A stretch of DNA of 64,000 nucleotides, from positions 1-64,000 of the forward strand of contig NZ_BCRN01000015.1 of the NCBI RefSeq assembly GCF_001552615.1. Direction: 5' to 3'. The first letter of the stretch is position 1, and the number at the start of each line of letters is the position of its first letter. A program made the translations under genes and the position numbers. This stretch comes from Millisia brevis NBRC 105863. Lineage in GTDB: Bacteria; Actinomycetota; Actinomycetes; Mycobacteriales; Mycobacteriaceae. The notes beneath the pieces are model-generated. The model was not told where the DNA came from, did no database searches, and was given only the letters and a program-made list of their open reading frames with translations. Below, piece after piece: positions 7,874 through 16,701 of this stretch.

Positions 7874-8998
7874 TCAGTGTGAACCCCACACCTGCAAGAG
7901 CTTCAGCATCAGCGCGAACGGGGCGGAGCTGTCGCCGACCCGGTCGACGGTCCCGGCCAGGTGCACGTCGCGCGCGGGGCAGGAGAACAGCCAGCTGCCG
8001 GTCACCCCGGAATGGCCGATCAGCCGCAGCGGGCGCGCTCCCCCGGACATCACCGGTGGCGCGGTGAACACCATCGTGCCGAGGCCGTAGGTCAGGATCG
8101 GGATATTGCGCAGCCGATGGGTGCGGTCGGTGAGCAGCCCGACGGTCTCGGCGCCGCGGAAGAGCCGACCGGCGACCAGGGCGCGCTCGAAGACGAGCAG
8201 GTCATCGGTGGTGGAGACCAGGTCGTTGCTCGACGCCACCATGCCCGGCAGATCGACGCGGCCGGCGGGCCCGTAGATGTCGGTGGGCGCCGGATCGGAC
8301 GCCGTCGCGGCGCGCGGGAGGTAGGTGCCGGCCAGATCGAGCGGTTCGGCGATGCGCTCGGCGAGCAGCTGCGCGAAGGTCCGGCCGGTAACGGTTTCCA
8401 GGATGCGGATCAGCAGTTGGAAGCCGGTATCGCTGTAGCGCGCCTTCGGCCGGGAGGCGGTGAGGTCCTGCGGCGGGAAGTGCGGATGTTGCCGGTCGCG
8501 GGTGACCGCGAGCAGCTCCCGGTAGGTCCAGCTCGAATCGCGGCCGGCGACCAGGTCCTTCTCGAGATCGGTTCCGTCGGTGCGCTTGTCGAAGAAGTCG
8601 GGCAGCCCGGAGGTGTGACCGGCGAGGTGGTGCACGGTGATCTCGCCGGTGCGGTCCACGCCGCGCAGCACGTGCAGCCCGGCGAGGTCCTCGGCGGGCA
8701 GATACCGGTCGATCGGCGCGGCGAGCTCGATCTCGCCGCGCTCGCAGGCCTGCAGGACCAGCGTGATCACGAACCGCTTGGTGACGCTCGCGATGAAGAA
8801 CGACGCCGTCGGGTCGAGCGGGACGTCGGCGACCGCGGCCGACCAGCGGCGTGCGCCCGCGCCGTCCACCATGTGGACCATCGCCCGCCGCCGGCCGCCG
8901 CGTTCGACGTACCTCTCGAGGACCCGGGTCAACCGTCCGTCGAGTTTCGGGGACACGGTGTTCCCGAGGTGGTGTCGGGTCACGGTCGGCGCGGTCAC
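7874..8998 (-). CDS. Serine hydrolase, beta-lactamase (class C/EstB) family
   Basis: A 374-aa protein of the penicillin-binding/esterase superfamily. The nucleophile motif is S71-V-T-K74, the second is Y188-S-D190 and the third is the HSG-type GHSGVTGS near residue 338. There is no signal peptide or lipobox, so it is probably cytoplasmic and more likely an esterase or D-aminopeptidase-like enzyme than a secreted beta-lactamase. The GTG start has GGAGGAA about 6 nt upstream. It stands alone, with 184 nt to the next gene, and shares a terminator with the convergent MBL hydrolase. The physiological substrate is unknown. Confidence 0.88.
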   Translation of the reverse strand: MTAPTVTRHHLGNTVSPKLDGRLTRVLERYVERGGRRRAMVHMVDGAGARRWSAAVADVPLDPTASFFIASVTKRFVITLVLQACERGEIELAAPIDRYLPAEDLAGLHVLRGVDRTGEITVHHLAGHTSGLPDFFDKRTDGTDLEKDLVAGRDSSWTYRELLAVTRDRQHPHFPPQDLTASRPKARYSDTGFQLLIRILETVTGRTFAQLLAERIAEPLDLAGTYLPRAATASDPAPTDIYGPAGRVDLPGMVASSNDLVSTTDDLLVFERALVAGRLFRGAETVGLLTDRTHRLRNIPILTYGLGTMVFTAPPVMSGGARPLRLIGHSGVTGSWLFSCPARDVHLAGTVDRVGDSSAPFALMLKLLQVWGSH

Positions 8999-9182
8999 CG
9001 GTTCCTCCGTCCGGGTCGATCGGGTGGGGCGGCTCGCCTCGGGGTGGAATGGCAGCCGAGCGGGCCCGCCCGCCAGTCAAGACCGTCGAGGTGTCGGCGG
9101 GGTGTCCCGTCGGTGATCGCCACCGGAACCCGGTGCACCGCGGGCGGTGTCGCCCACCGGACCGGCGGCGGAGGGCCCGCGA

Positions 9183-10715
9183 CTACGGCCGGTACTCGAA
9201 GACGACCGCCCGGCTCGCGACGTCCGCCTCGATCAGGGTGACCGGGATCTGTTCGCCCAACGGCAGGGTCGCGCCGTCGGCGGCCACCGCGCGCGCCCGG
9301 ATGGCGTCGTCGGGGATCACCACCGCACCGCGATCCACCTCCGCCGCGGCGGCCCCGTCCGTGCCGCCGTCCTTCGCGGCGCCCTTCCCGGTGCCGTTGC
9401 GGCCGGCCTTGGCGGCGGCCCGCTCGACGATCACGCCCTCGAAGCGCTCCCCCAGCCGATCGGCGAGGGTGAACGCCTCGATCAGGTCGACCCCGCCGCG
9501 CTCGTAGGAGCCGGCCTTGGCGCCGGCGCGGGCCATCGCCTTCGGCAGCGCGGGCAGCCCCTCGCGCACCCACGCGGGGACCTCGGTGCCGGCGGTGGCG
9601 GCGACCGCGATCTCCAGGCCGAAGCGGTCGACCAGGCGTCGCAGCGGGGCGGTGACGTGCGCGTACTCGGCGGCGATCGCGCTGTGCCGGGCATTGTCGG
9701 GGGCGCCGTCGACGAAGTCGGTGTACCCGGCGCCGCGGAAGAGCCCGGTCGCCTCCTGCGCGAAGGCGGAGTGGGCCGGGTTGGCGGTGTCGAGGGTGCG
9801 CACGAACCGGCCGTAGGGCTGGTCGGCGGGCCAGTCGAGGTGCAGAGCGGCGGCGACCGCGCGCAACCGTTCGAGGTCGGCGGTGCGCGCCGGTTCGAGG
9901 GTGCGGAAGATGCCGACGCCGATCTGCCGCATCAGTCGCGCGGCGGCGATGCCCGTGAGCAGCGAGATCTGGGCGTTGTGGTCCTCGACCGGCAGGGTGG
10001 AGCGGAAGGTCAGGACGTAGTGGTCGCGATCGTCGACGTTGACCTCCTGCTCGGGGATCTCCAGGGAGGCGCCGCCGCGGTCGAGTTGCCGGTCGGTGCG
10101 CAGGTCCCCGATCACCGGGAGCAGTTCGAGCATCGCACCGGCGCGGCCGGCGTCGAGGTCCGCCTGGACGGCGGGATAGTTCAGCTGTGCACGGGAGCGC
10201 ACCAGGGAGCGGCGGGCGGCGACGTCGGTGATCTCGCCGCCGGCATCGAGGCCGATCGACCAGACGATCGCGGCGCGGTCTCGGTCGGGCAGCAGGCTCG
10301 CGGCGTCCTCGGACAGCACCGGCGGGTGCAGCCCGAAGCGACCGTCCGGGCCGTAGAAGGTCAGGCCGCGTTCACCGCATTCGACCGCCAGCGCGGTGCC
10401 GGGCCGCACATAGGCGCCGACGTCGGCGATCGCGTATCGCACCAGGTAGCCGTCACCGCGCCGCGACAGGTGCAGGGCCTGGTCGAGGTCGACCGACCAC
10501 GGCGGGTCGATGGTGACGAAGTCGATATCGCGGTCGTCGTCGCGCGGGCCGCCGGGCAGGTCGCCCGGTGCGATCGCCGCGACCCGGGTCGCCTCGGCGA
10601 TCACCGGTTCGGGATAGCCGGTGGGGATGGACAGCTCCGCCCGGAGCCGTTCGAACTCCGGCGAGAGTGCCCGTACCGGCACCCCGACCCCTGCGCGCAA
10701 TGACCGTCGGATCAC
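9183..10715 (-). CDS. RNB-domain exoribonuclease (RNase II/R family)
   Basis: A 510-aa 3'-5' exoribonuclease of the short actinobacterial type. The RNB catalytic core starts near residue 60: DDRDIDFVTIDPPWSVDLDQAL carries the acidic residues that bind Mg2+ (the DxxxxxDLDxA-type motif), followed by YAIADVGAYV, LLPDRDRAA and HVTAPLRRLVDRF near residue 350. The C-terminal third is diverged, with an Ala/Gly/Lys-rich insert about residues 435-460 and no clear S1 domain. The GTG start overlaps the stop of the CPBP gene (GTGA), implying translational coupling. Its likely role is RNA turnover. Confidence 0.9.
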   Translation of the reverse strand: MIRRSLRAGVGVPVRALSPEFERLRAELSIPTGYPEPVIAEATRVAAIAPGDLPGGPRDDDRDIDFVTIDPPWSVDLDQALHLSRRGDGYLVRYAIADVGAYVRPGTALAVECGERGLTFYGPDGRFGLHPPVLSEDAASLLPDRDRAAIVWSIGLDAGGEITDVAARRSLVRSRAQLNYPAVQADLDAGRAGAMLELLPVIGDLRTDRQLDRGGASLEIPEQEVNVDDRDHYVLTFRSTLPVEDHNAQISLLTGIAAARLMRQIGVGIFRTLEPARTADLERLRAVAAALHLDWPADQPYGRFVRTLDTANPAHSAFAQEATGLFRGAGYTDFVDGAPDNARHSAIAAEYAHVTAPLRRLVDRFGLEIAVAATAGTEVPAWVREGLPALPKAMARAGAKAGSYERGGVDLIEAFTLADRLGERFEGVIVERAAAKAGRNGTGKGAAKDGGTDGAAAAEVDRGAVVIPDDAIRARAVAADGATLPLGEQIPVTLIEADVASRAVVFEYRP

Positions 10716-11410
10716 CCGCCCACGGTACCGAGCGGGGTTGTCGCCGCCTCGGCATCCTCCTCGGGATCGGCGTCGGAACGGCCACGGGAACGTTCCGCGA
10801 GCAGAACCGCAACGGCCCCACCGAGATTGATCGACGCGTGCAGCACCATCGGCACGACGACGCTGCCGGTGCGGGCCCGCACCAGGTCGAACATGACCCC
10901 GGCGGCGGTGGTCGCCGCTACCACCGCGGCGACCGGTTCGCCGGTGGTGTGCGCGAGGCGGGCGTGCCAGATCCCGAACGCGGCGGCGGAGATCGCCGGC
11001 CGATCCAGGGCGTGCAGGACCGAGCGGAAGAACAACTCCTCGGAGATCGCGGTGCCGACCGGGATGCGCCAGGCGAGCCACTCCGCCGGATGGATCAGAT
11101 CGTCGGGCAGCCGGACGTGGTCCTCGGCGCGCCGGGCGGCGATCGCCGAGGCGACCCACAGCGGAGCGGGGGCCAGCGCGGCGATCGCCGACGCGCGGGC
11201 CACGCTCGGCGACCACACCAGGCCCAGCTCGCGGGCGGAGAAGCGGCGACGGGCGAGCGCCACGGTCGCGACGGCGGCGGCGACGTTGGCCGCCGCGCGC
11301 CGGCGGGCGGGCACCAGCGGCAGCACGTACGAATTCCAGGCGATCATGCCGGCGGCGCTCGCCGCGGCCACCGCGGTGTTCTGCAGGGCGCTGGTCTCGC
11401 GGGGGGTCAT
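10712..11410 (-). CDS. CPBP-family intramembrane glutamic endopeptidase
   Basis: Membrane protein of 232 aa belonging to the CAAX protease/bacteriocin-processing (CPBP, ABI) family. The catalytic motifs are SEELFFRSVL (the EExxxR motif, near residue 123), FGIWHA (second motif His) and LHASINLGG (third). About five to six hydrophobic segments are visible. Substrates are unknown; bacterial members act in peptide processing, immunity or stress. It is translationally coupled to the downstream RNB exoribonuclease by a GTGA overlap. The ATG is preceded by a modest purine-rich stretch (GAACGAGGACCGAGAG). Confidence 0.88.
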   Translation of the reverse strand: MTPRETSALQNTAVAAASAAGMIAWNSYVLPLVPARRRAAANVAAAVATVALARRRFSARELGLVWSPSVARASAIAALAPAPLWVASAIAARRAEDHVRLPDDLIHPAEWLAWRIPVGTAISEELFFRSVLHALDRPAISAAAFGIWHARLAHTTGEPVAAVVAATTAAGVMFDLVRARTGSVVVPMVLHASINLGGAVAVLLAERSRGRSDADPEEDAEAATTPLGTVGG

Positions 11411-11526
11411 CTCTCGGTCCTCGTTCCCATCGGCGGCAGCCTATCGGCAGCGTTGTTCACCGGGTGGGCAGGACCTGTCCGATTGCCGAGCAGCGGCATA
11501 TCGGGGACACCTGGAAGCATGGCAAC

Positions 11527-12396
11527 GTGAACGAGCCGATCGCAGTACCGACCTCAGCCGCCCCGGCCGTCGACGGGTGGACGCCGAAATTGGTGGCCCT
11601 CGACATCGACGGCACCCTGTTGATCCCCGATTTCGCGACGGGTATCTCCGCCGATCACGTCAGTCCCGCCGTGCAGTCGGCGATCGACGCGATCGTCGCC
11701 GCCGGGGTGCCCATCGTGCTGGCGAGCGGCCGCTCGCCGATGTCGATGACGCGGGTGGCGGACCTGATCGGCCTGACCGCGCCGGGGATTCCGCGGCTGC
11801 ACATCGTGTCCTCCAACGGAGCGGTCGTCGTGCGGTACCCGCCGATGGAACTGATCCACGAGCGGACCTTCGATGCGAGCGCGGCGGTGCGCCTGGTCAT
11901 GGAACATCGGCCCGGAGTCGCGGTGGCCGTCGAGCAGCACGGCGTGGGCTTCCGGGTCAATCGGCACTTCCCGCCGGGCGAACTCGACGGCGACATCACC
12001 GTCACCGATCTCGACGAGTTGATCGGCGATCACGTCAGCCGGGTGATCATCCGCGACCCCGACGCCACCAACGACGACTTCGTCGCGCTGGCCCACCGGC
12101 TCGGACTGCAGGGCACGAACTACTACATCGGCTACACCGCCTGGCTGGACATCGCCCCGGAGGGGGTCAGCAAGGCGGAGGGGCTGCAGTGGGTGGTCGA
12201 CCGGATGGGCATCGACGCCGCGGACGTCCTGGCGATCGGCGACGGCAACAACGACATCGAGATGCTGGCCTGGGCCGGCCGCGGGGTCGCCATGGGCCAC
12301 GCCCCGGCCGACGTGAAAGCCGCGGCCAACGATGTGACCCTGCCGGTCGAGCAGGACGGCGCCGCCGTGGAGCTACGCCGCTGGTTTCCGCGGTAG
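11527..12396 (+). CDS. HAD-superfamily phosphatase, Cof type
   Basis: Cytosolic hydrolase of 289 aa, typical for Cof-type (HAD-IIB) sugar-phosphate/nucleotide phosphatases. Motif I is LDIDGTLL (nucleophile Asp), motif II is VLASGRS, motif III uses Lys in VSKAEGLQW, and motif IV is IGDGNNDIEML near the C-terminus; the alpha/beta cap lies between II and III. The GTG at 11527 was chosen because the HAD core begins about 20 residues later; a longer GTG start at 11464 is possible. It converges with the alpha/beta-hydrolase gene with only 14 nt between stops. The natural substrate cannot be inferred. Confidence 0.9.
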   Translation: MNEPIAVPTSAAPAVDGWTPKLVALDIDGTLLIPDFATGISADHVSPAVQSAIDAIVAAGVPIVLASGRSPMSMTRVADLIGLTAPGIPRLHIVSSNGAVVVRYPPMELIHERTFDASAAVRLVMEHRPGVAVAVEQHGVGFRVNRHFPPGELDGDITVTDLDELIGDHVSRVIIRDPDATNDDFVALAHRLGLQGTNYYIGYTAWLDIAPEGVSKAEGLQWVVDRMGIDAADVLAIGDGNNDIEMLAWAGRGVAMGHAPADVKAAANDVTLPVEQDGAAVELRRWFPR

Positions 12397-12410
12397 CCGG
12401 GTCGGGCGGC

Positions 12411-14183
12411 TCACTTCTCCGGACCGTCCCGTTCGGCGAAGAGTTCGACCGTCGCGCGGGCGCGCTCGGTGTCCGCGGCGGTCCAGCCGTCGGGCGCCGC
12501 GATCGCCACCCAGCCGTCGAGAACCGCGGTGCCGTAGTTGTGGCCGTGCCCGTCCGGTACGCCGGCGGCGTTGCCCAGGTCGGCGGAGACCTGCCAGAAG
12601 GTGACGATCGGGAACCAGCGCATCGACGGCAGCCGGTCGGCGCCGGGCGGTTCGGAGAGCCAGTCGGGCCGGCTGATCAGCAGGTGCGGCGACCACCACA
12701 CCACCGGATCGGACGGGTGCTGGAGGTAGAGGACCCGGGGTCGCAGCCACGGCGTGGCCGGCTGGTCGATGTTGGCGGCGGAGTTGGCGAACCGCACCAC
12801 CAGGCCACCGGCGTAGACCGGCGAGACCTCGGTGCTGCCCGGATCGCGCCGGGTCACGTAGGTCTCCCAGATGCGGTTCGAATTGGGCGGGCCGACCCAC
12901 AGCACCCCGTCGACCTTCTCGCGGATATCGGTCAGATCGGTGAAGGCCCCCTCGCCCGCCGAGGTGCCCAGGCTCTCGCCGTAGACGTAGAGCTTCGGGC
13001 GCTGCCCCTCCGGCACGGCCAGCCAGCGCTCGCGCACCGCGTTGATCAGCGTATTTCCCGCTTCGGCGGCGCGATCCCGGTCGACGAGGAAGGAGATCCA
13101 GCTCGGCAGGTACGAGTACTGGGAGGCGATGATCGCGGTGTCGCCGTCCAACATCACCTCCGCCGCCCGCGCCGCCGTCGGGTTGACCCAGCCGGTGCCG
13201 GTCGTCGGGATGATGATCACCGCCTTGCGCTGCATCGCCCCGGTGCGATCGAGCTCGCGCATCAGCAGATCCATCCGCGCCTCCGGGGTCGGCGCCGACT
13301 GCAGACCGACGTAGGCGCGGATCGGTTCGCGGGACGGGCGACCGGACGCGGCGAGCAGTTCGTCCCGGTGCAGGCCGCCGGTGACGAAGTTGCGACCCTC
13401 GCGGCCGAGCGTCTGCCACGGGATCAACGAATCCGACGAGCCCGACCGTTCGGGGGCGCTGGGCGGTGCCAGCCCGGCGCGGGTGTCGTCGTTGGCGGTC
13501 GAGAAGACCGAGTCGGCCACCGAGATCGCCCCGCGCAGCAGCAGACCCTCGATCAGCAGGTTCGCCAGCGCGATCACGATGATGACGCCCAGCACGTTCG
13601 CCACCAGCCGCGGCATCGGGATCCGGCGCCGCAGGCCGTGCGTCACCCAGCGGGTCATATCGCGCAGCAGCCGCCCCGAGGCGATCAGCGCGGCGGAGAT
13701 CACCCCGCTCAGCGCCGAGATGATCAGGTAGCGGCCGGTGGTCGTGCCCGGCGAGTCGGTCAACGCGGCGAGTTCGCGTTGCCATTTCGCCGACGCCACC
13801 AGCATGATCGCGCCGACGATCACCGCGAGGCTCGGGATGGCGATGTAGGCGATCTGCCGCACCCGCGGCGGCGGTGGCCAGCGATGCCAGTTCCGCAGGT
13901 AGCGCCGCCACACGAACCACCCGATCAGGGCGCCGACGCCGTACCCGACCGCGCCGCTGATGCCGGCGACCACACCCTGGTAGATCCAGTTGCGGGGCAA
14001 CAGCGACGGGGTCAGCGACCAGCAGAAGAAGACCGCACCGAAGACGATCCCGGTGAGGTCGAGGCGCAGCATCTCCCACGCCCAGACCACCGCGGGATGG
14101 CGATCCCCGATCCGGATGATCGCCTCGACGCCGAGGCGCTGCGGACCGACCGACTGCGACCGCGGCGCCCCCTGGACGGCCAT
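12411..14183 (-). CDS. Membrane-anchored alpha/beta-hydrolase family protein
   Basis: A 590-aa protein of an actinobacterial family with an N-terminal four- to five-helix membrane region (about residues 40-230; e.g. LTGIVFGAVFFCWSLTPS, VLGVIIVIALANLLIEGLL) and a C-terminal alpha/beta-hydrolase domain carrying the nucleophile elbow YGESLGTSAGEGAF (G-x-S-x-G, near residue 395). VWWSPHLL, RLPSMRWFP and GHGHNYG lie in the C-terminal lobe; the last probably holds the catalytic His. The function is unknown; lipid or cell-envelope ester hydrolysis is a fair guess. It starts 11 nt after the purL stop on the same strand and is probably cotranscribed with it. Confidence 0.85.
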   Translation of the reverse strand: MAVQGAPRSQSVGPQRLGVEAIIRIGDRHPAVVWAWEMLRLDLTGIVFGAVFFCWSLTPSLLPRNWIYQGVVAGISGAVGYGVGALIGWFVWRRYLRNWHRWPPPPRVRQIAYIAIPSLAVIVGAIMLVASAKWQRELAALTDSPGTTTGRYLIISALSGVISAALIASGRLLRDMTRWVTHGLRRRIPMPRLVANVLGVIIVIALANLLIEGLLLRGAISVADSVFSTANDDTRAGLAPPSAPERSGSSDSLIPWQTLGREGRNFVTGGLHRDELLAASGRPSREPIRAYVGLQSAPTPEARMDLLMRELDRTGAMQRKAVIIIPTTGTGWVNPTAARAAEVMLDGDTAIIASQYSYLPSWISFLVDRDRAAEAGNTLINAVRERWLAVPEGQRPKLYVYGESLGTSAGEGAFTDLTDIREKVDGVLWVGPPNSNRIWETYVTRRDPGSTEVSPVYAGGLVVRFANSAANIDQPATPWLRPRVLYLQHPSDPVVWWSPHLLISRPDWLSEPPGADRLPSMRWFPIVTFWQVSADLGNAAGVPDGHGHNYGTAVLDGWVAIAAPDGWTAADTERARATVELFAERDGPEK

Positions 14184-14194
14184 GGGCGCGGCCG

Positions 14195-16474
14195 TCAGCC
14201 GAAGAGGCGAGGCAGAGTCGCCTCGTACACCTCACGCACCTCGGACAGTTCGACGGTGAACTGGTCCTGAACCTCGATCGTCGTGGAGTCCCGATCGGTG
14301 ACGCCGATCCGCGCGAACGGCAGCCCACGAGCCTCGCAGACCGCAACCCACCGCGGCTCCTCGGAGCGCGGGACCGACACGATCGCCCGGCCCGTCGACT
14401 CGGAGAAGAGCGCGACGAAGGGGTCGACCCCCTCCGGAAGCACCACGCGCACACCGCATTCGCCGGCGAGGGCCGCCTCGACGACCGCCTGGGCCAGGCC
14501 GCCCTCGGACAGGTCGTGCGCGGCGGTGATCAGACCGTCGCGGCTGCCCGCGGACAGCACGTCGGCCAGCAGCCGCTCACGGTCGAGGTCGACCGCCGGC
14601 GGCAGCCCGCCGAGGTGATCGTGGGCGACCTGCGCCCAGGTCGAACCGTCGAACTCGTCGCGGGTCTCGCCGAGCAGGTAGAGCTGCTCCCCCGGTTCGG
14701 TACCGAAGCCGGTGGGGATGCGGCGACGGACGTCGTCGATGACGCCCAGGACGCCGACCACCGGCGTCGGCAGGATCGCGGTCGAACCGGTCTGGTTGTA
14801 GAACGACACATTGCCGCCGGTCACCGGGATACCGAGGTGCTGGGCGCCGTCGGCCAGGCCGCGGACCGCCTCACGGAACTGCCACATCACGCCCGGGTCC
14901 TCGGGGGAACCGAAGTTGAGGCAGTTGGTGACGGCGACCGGCGTCGCGCCGGTGACCGCGACATTGCGGTAGGCCTCGGCCAACGCCAGCTGGGCGCCGC
15001 GGTACGGGTCGAGCAGGGTGTAGCGCCCGGACGCGTCGGTGGAGATCGCGACACCGCGGCCGGTCTGCTCGTCGATGCGGATCATCCCGGCGTCCGCGTG
15101 TTCGGCGAGCACCGTGTTGCCGCGCACGTAGCGGTCGTACTGCTCGACGACGAAGCGGCGGCTGCACAGGTGCTCGCTGCCGATCATGGTCAGCAGGGTC
15201 TCGCGCAGTCCGGCGCCGTCGGTGGGCCGGGCGAGCGAGGCGGAGCTATCCGCCTGCAGCGCGTCCTGGGTCGCGGGCCGCTCGACCGGGCGCTCGTAGA
15301 CCGGGCCGTCGTGGGCGACGGTGCGCGGCGGCACGTCGACCACGGTCTCGCCGTACCAGTCGATCACCAGGTGGTCGCCGTCGGTGACCTCACCGATCAC
15401 GGTGGCGATGGTCTCCCAGCGCGAGCAGACCTCGAGGAAGGCCTCGACGTTCTCCGGGGTGACCACCGCGCACATGCGCTCCTGCGATTCGCTCGACAGG
15501 ACCTCGGCCGGGGTCATATTCGCCGCACGCTGCGGCACCTTCTCCAACTCGATGTGCATACCGCCCGAGCCGGCGGAGGCCAGTTCGGACGTCGCGCAGG
15601 ACAGCCCGGCACCGCCGAGGTCCTGGATGCCGACCACCAGATCGCGCTGGTAGAGCTCGAGGCAGCACTCGATGAGCACCTTCTCGGTGAACGGGTCGCC
15701 GACCTGCACCGAGGGCAGCTTGCGCCGGCCACCGCCGTTGTCGTCGCCGCCGAAGGTGTCCGAGGCCAGCACCGAGACGCCGCCGATGCCGTCGAGGCCG
15801 GTGCGCGCACCGAACAGGATGATCTTGTTGCCGACGCCGGAGGCGAAGGCCAGCTTGAGGTCCTCGACCCGCAGCGCGCCGACGCAGAGGGCGTTGACCA
15901 GCGGGTTGCCCGCGTAGGAGCGGTCGAAGATCGTCTCGCCGCCGATATTGGGCAGGCCGAGACTGTTGCCGTAGCCACCGACACCCTTGACCACGCCGTC
16001 GAAGACGCGGTGGGTATCGGGAGCGTCGGCCGGGCCGAAGCGCAGCTGGTCCATCACCGCGATCGGGCGGGCGCCCATCGCCATGATGTCGCGCACGATG
16101 CCGCCGACGCCGGTGGCCGCACCCTGATAGGGCTCGACATAGGACGGGTGGTTGTGGCTCTCCACCTTGAAGGTGACCGCCCAGCCGTCCCCGATGTCGA
16201 CCACACCGGCGTTCTCGCCGATGCCCGCGAGCATCGAGGCACGCATCTCATCGGTGGTGGTCTCCCCGAAGTAGCGCAGATGCACCTTCGAGGACTTGTA
16301 GGAGCAGTGCTCGCTCCACATCACCGAGTACATCGCCAGCTCGGCGTCGGTCGGACGACGGCCGAGGATCTGCTTGATCCTGGCGTATTCGTCGTCCTTG
16401 AGACCCAGCTGCTTATACGGCTGGGCCTGATCGCTCGTCTCGGCGGCTCGGCTGACGGTGTCGACGTTTGCCAC
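14195..16474 (-). CDS. purL: Phosphoribosylformylglycinamidine synthase, subunit II
   Basis: Large synthetase subunit of the PurLQS complex, which makes FGAM from FGAR, glutamine and ATP. The 759-aa length is that of the short (small-PurL) form that needs separate PurQ and PurS, both present at 33.3-34.2 kb. Key segments are [16 protein letters not shown] (catalytic His in SEHCSY, near residue 50), [37 protein letters not shown] and [12 protein letters not shown] in the first half, with the duplicated second half ending in [12 protein letters not shown]. The GTG start gives a normal N-terminus. The downstream alpha/beta-hydrolase gene is 11 nt away. Confidence 0.98.
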   Translation of the reverse strand: MANVDTVSRAAETSDQAQPYKQLGLKDDEYARIKQILGRRPTDAELAMYSVMWSEHCSYKSSKVHLRYFGETTTDEMRASMLAGIGENAGVVDIGDGWAVTFKVESHNHPSYVEPYQGAATGVGGIVRDIMAMGARPIAVMDQLRFGPADAPDTHRVFDGVVKGVGGYGNSLGLPNIGGETIFDRSYAGNPLVNALCVGALRVEDLKLAFASGVGNKIILFGARTGLDGIGGVSVLASDTFGGDDNGGGRRKLPSVQVGDPFTEKVLIECCLELYQRDLVVGIQDLGGAGLSCATSELASAGSGGMHIELEKVPQRAANMTPAEVLSSESQERMCAVVTPENVEAFLEVCSRWETIATVIGEVTDGDHLVIDWYGETVVDVPPRTVAHDGPVYERPVERPATQDALQADSSASLARPTDGAGLRETLLTMIGSEHLCSRRFVVEQYDRYVRGNTVLAEHADAGMIRIDEQTGRGVAISTDASGRYTLLDPYRGAQLALAEAYRNVAVTGATPVAVTNCLNFGSPEDPGVMWQFREAVRGLADGAQHLGIPVTGGNVSFYNQTGSTAILPTPVVGVLGVIDDVRRRIPTGFGTEPGEQLYLLGETRDEFDGSTWAQVAHDHLGGLPPAVDLDRERLLADVLSAGSRDGLITAAHDLSEGGLAQAVVEAALAGECGVRVVLPEGVDPFVALFSESTGRAIVSVPRSEEPRWVAVCEARGLPFARIGVTDRDSTTIEVQDQFTVELSEVREVYEATLPRLFG

Positions 16475-16643
16475 GGTCCGAGCTTAGTTGCCGCCTCCGA
16501 CGGAAGGCATGCCGGTCTCCGGCCGGCCGCCGTACCGACCTCCGGACGAAGCGGCCGCCGCCGGTCGACCGGTCGCCGCGAACCGCCCGAACCGGCAGGG
16601 CGCCGTCCCTACCGGCGGATTCGGACATGCCCGCATACAAAAC

Positions 16644-16673
16644 GTGACCATTCCGTACCCGTCCGGTGATAAT
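16644..16673 (+). promoter_or_regulatory. Putative sigma-A promoter of the pentapeptide gene
   Basis: A -35-like GTGACC (16644-16649) and a -10 GATAAT (16668-16673) are separated by 18 nt, in an otherwise GC-rich region. Transcription would start near 16680, about 22 nt before the chosen ATG. Inference from motif match only. Confidence 0.45.
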
Positions 16674-16701
16674 GACCCCGGAATTGGGGGAAGGGGCCCG
16701 C

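Noticed and set aside
10827-14270. A plus-strand open frame of about 1,150 codons
   Set aside because: It runs against the CPBP and alpha/beta-hydrolase genes and through the HAD gene in another frame, with low-complexity translation and no start signal. An artefact of GC skew.
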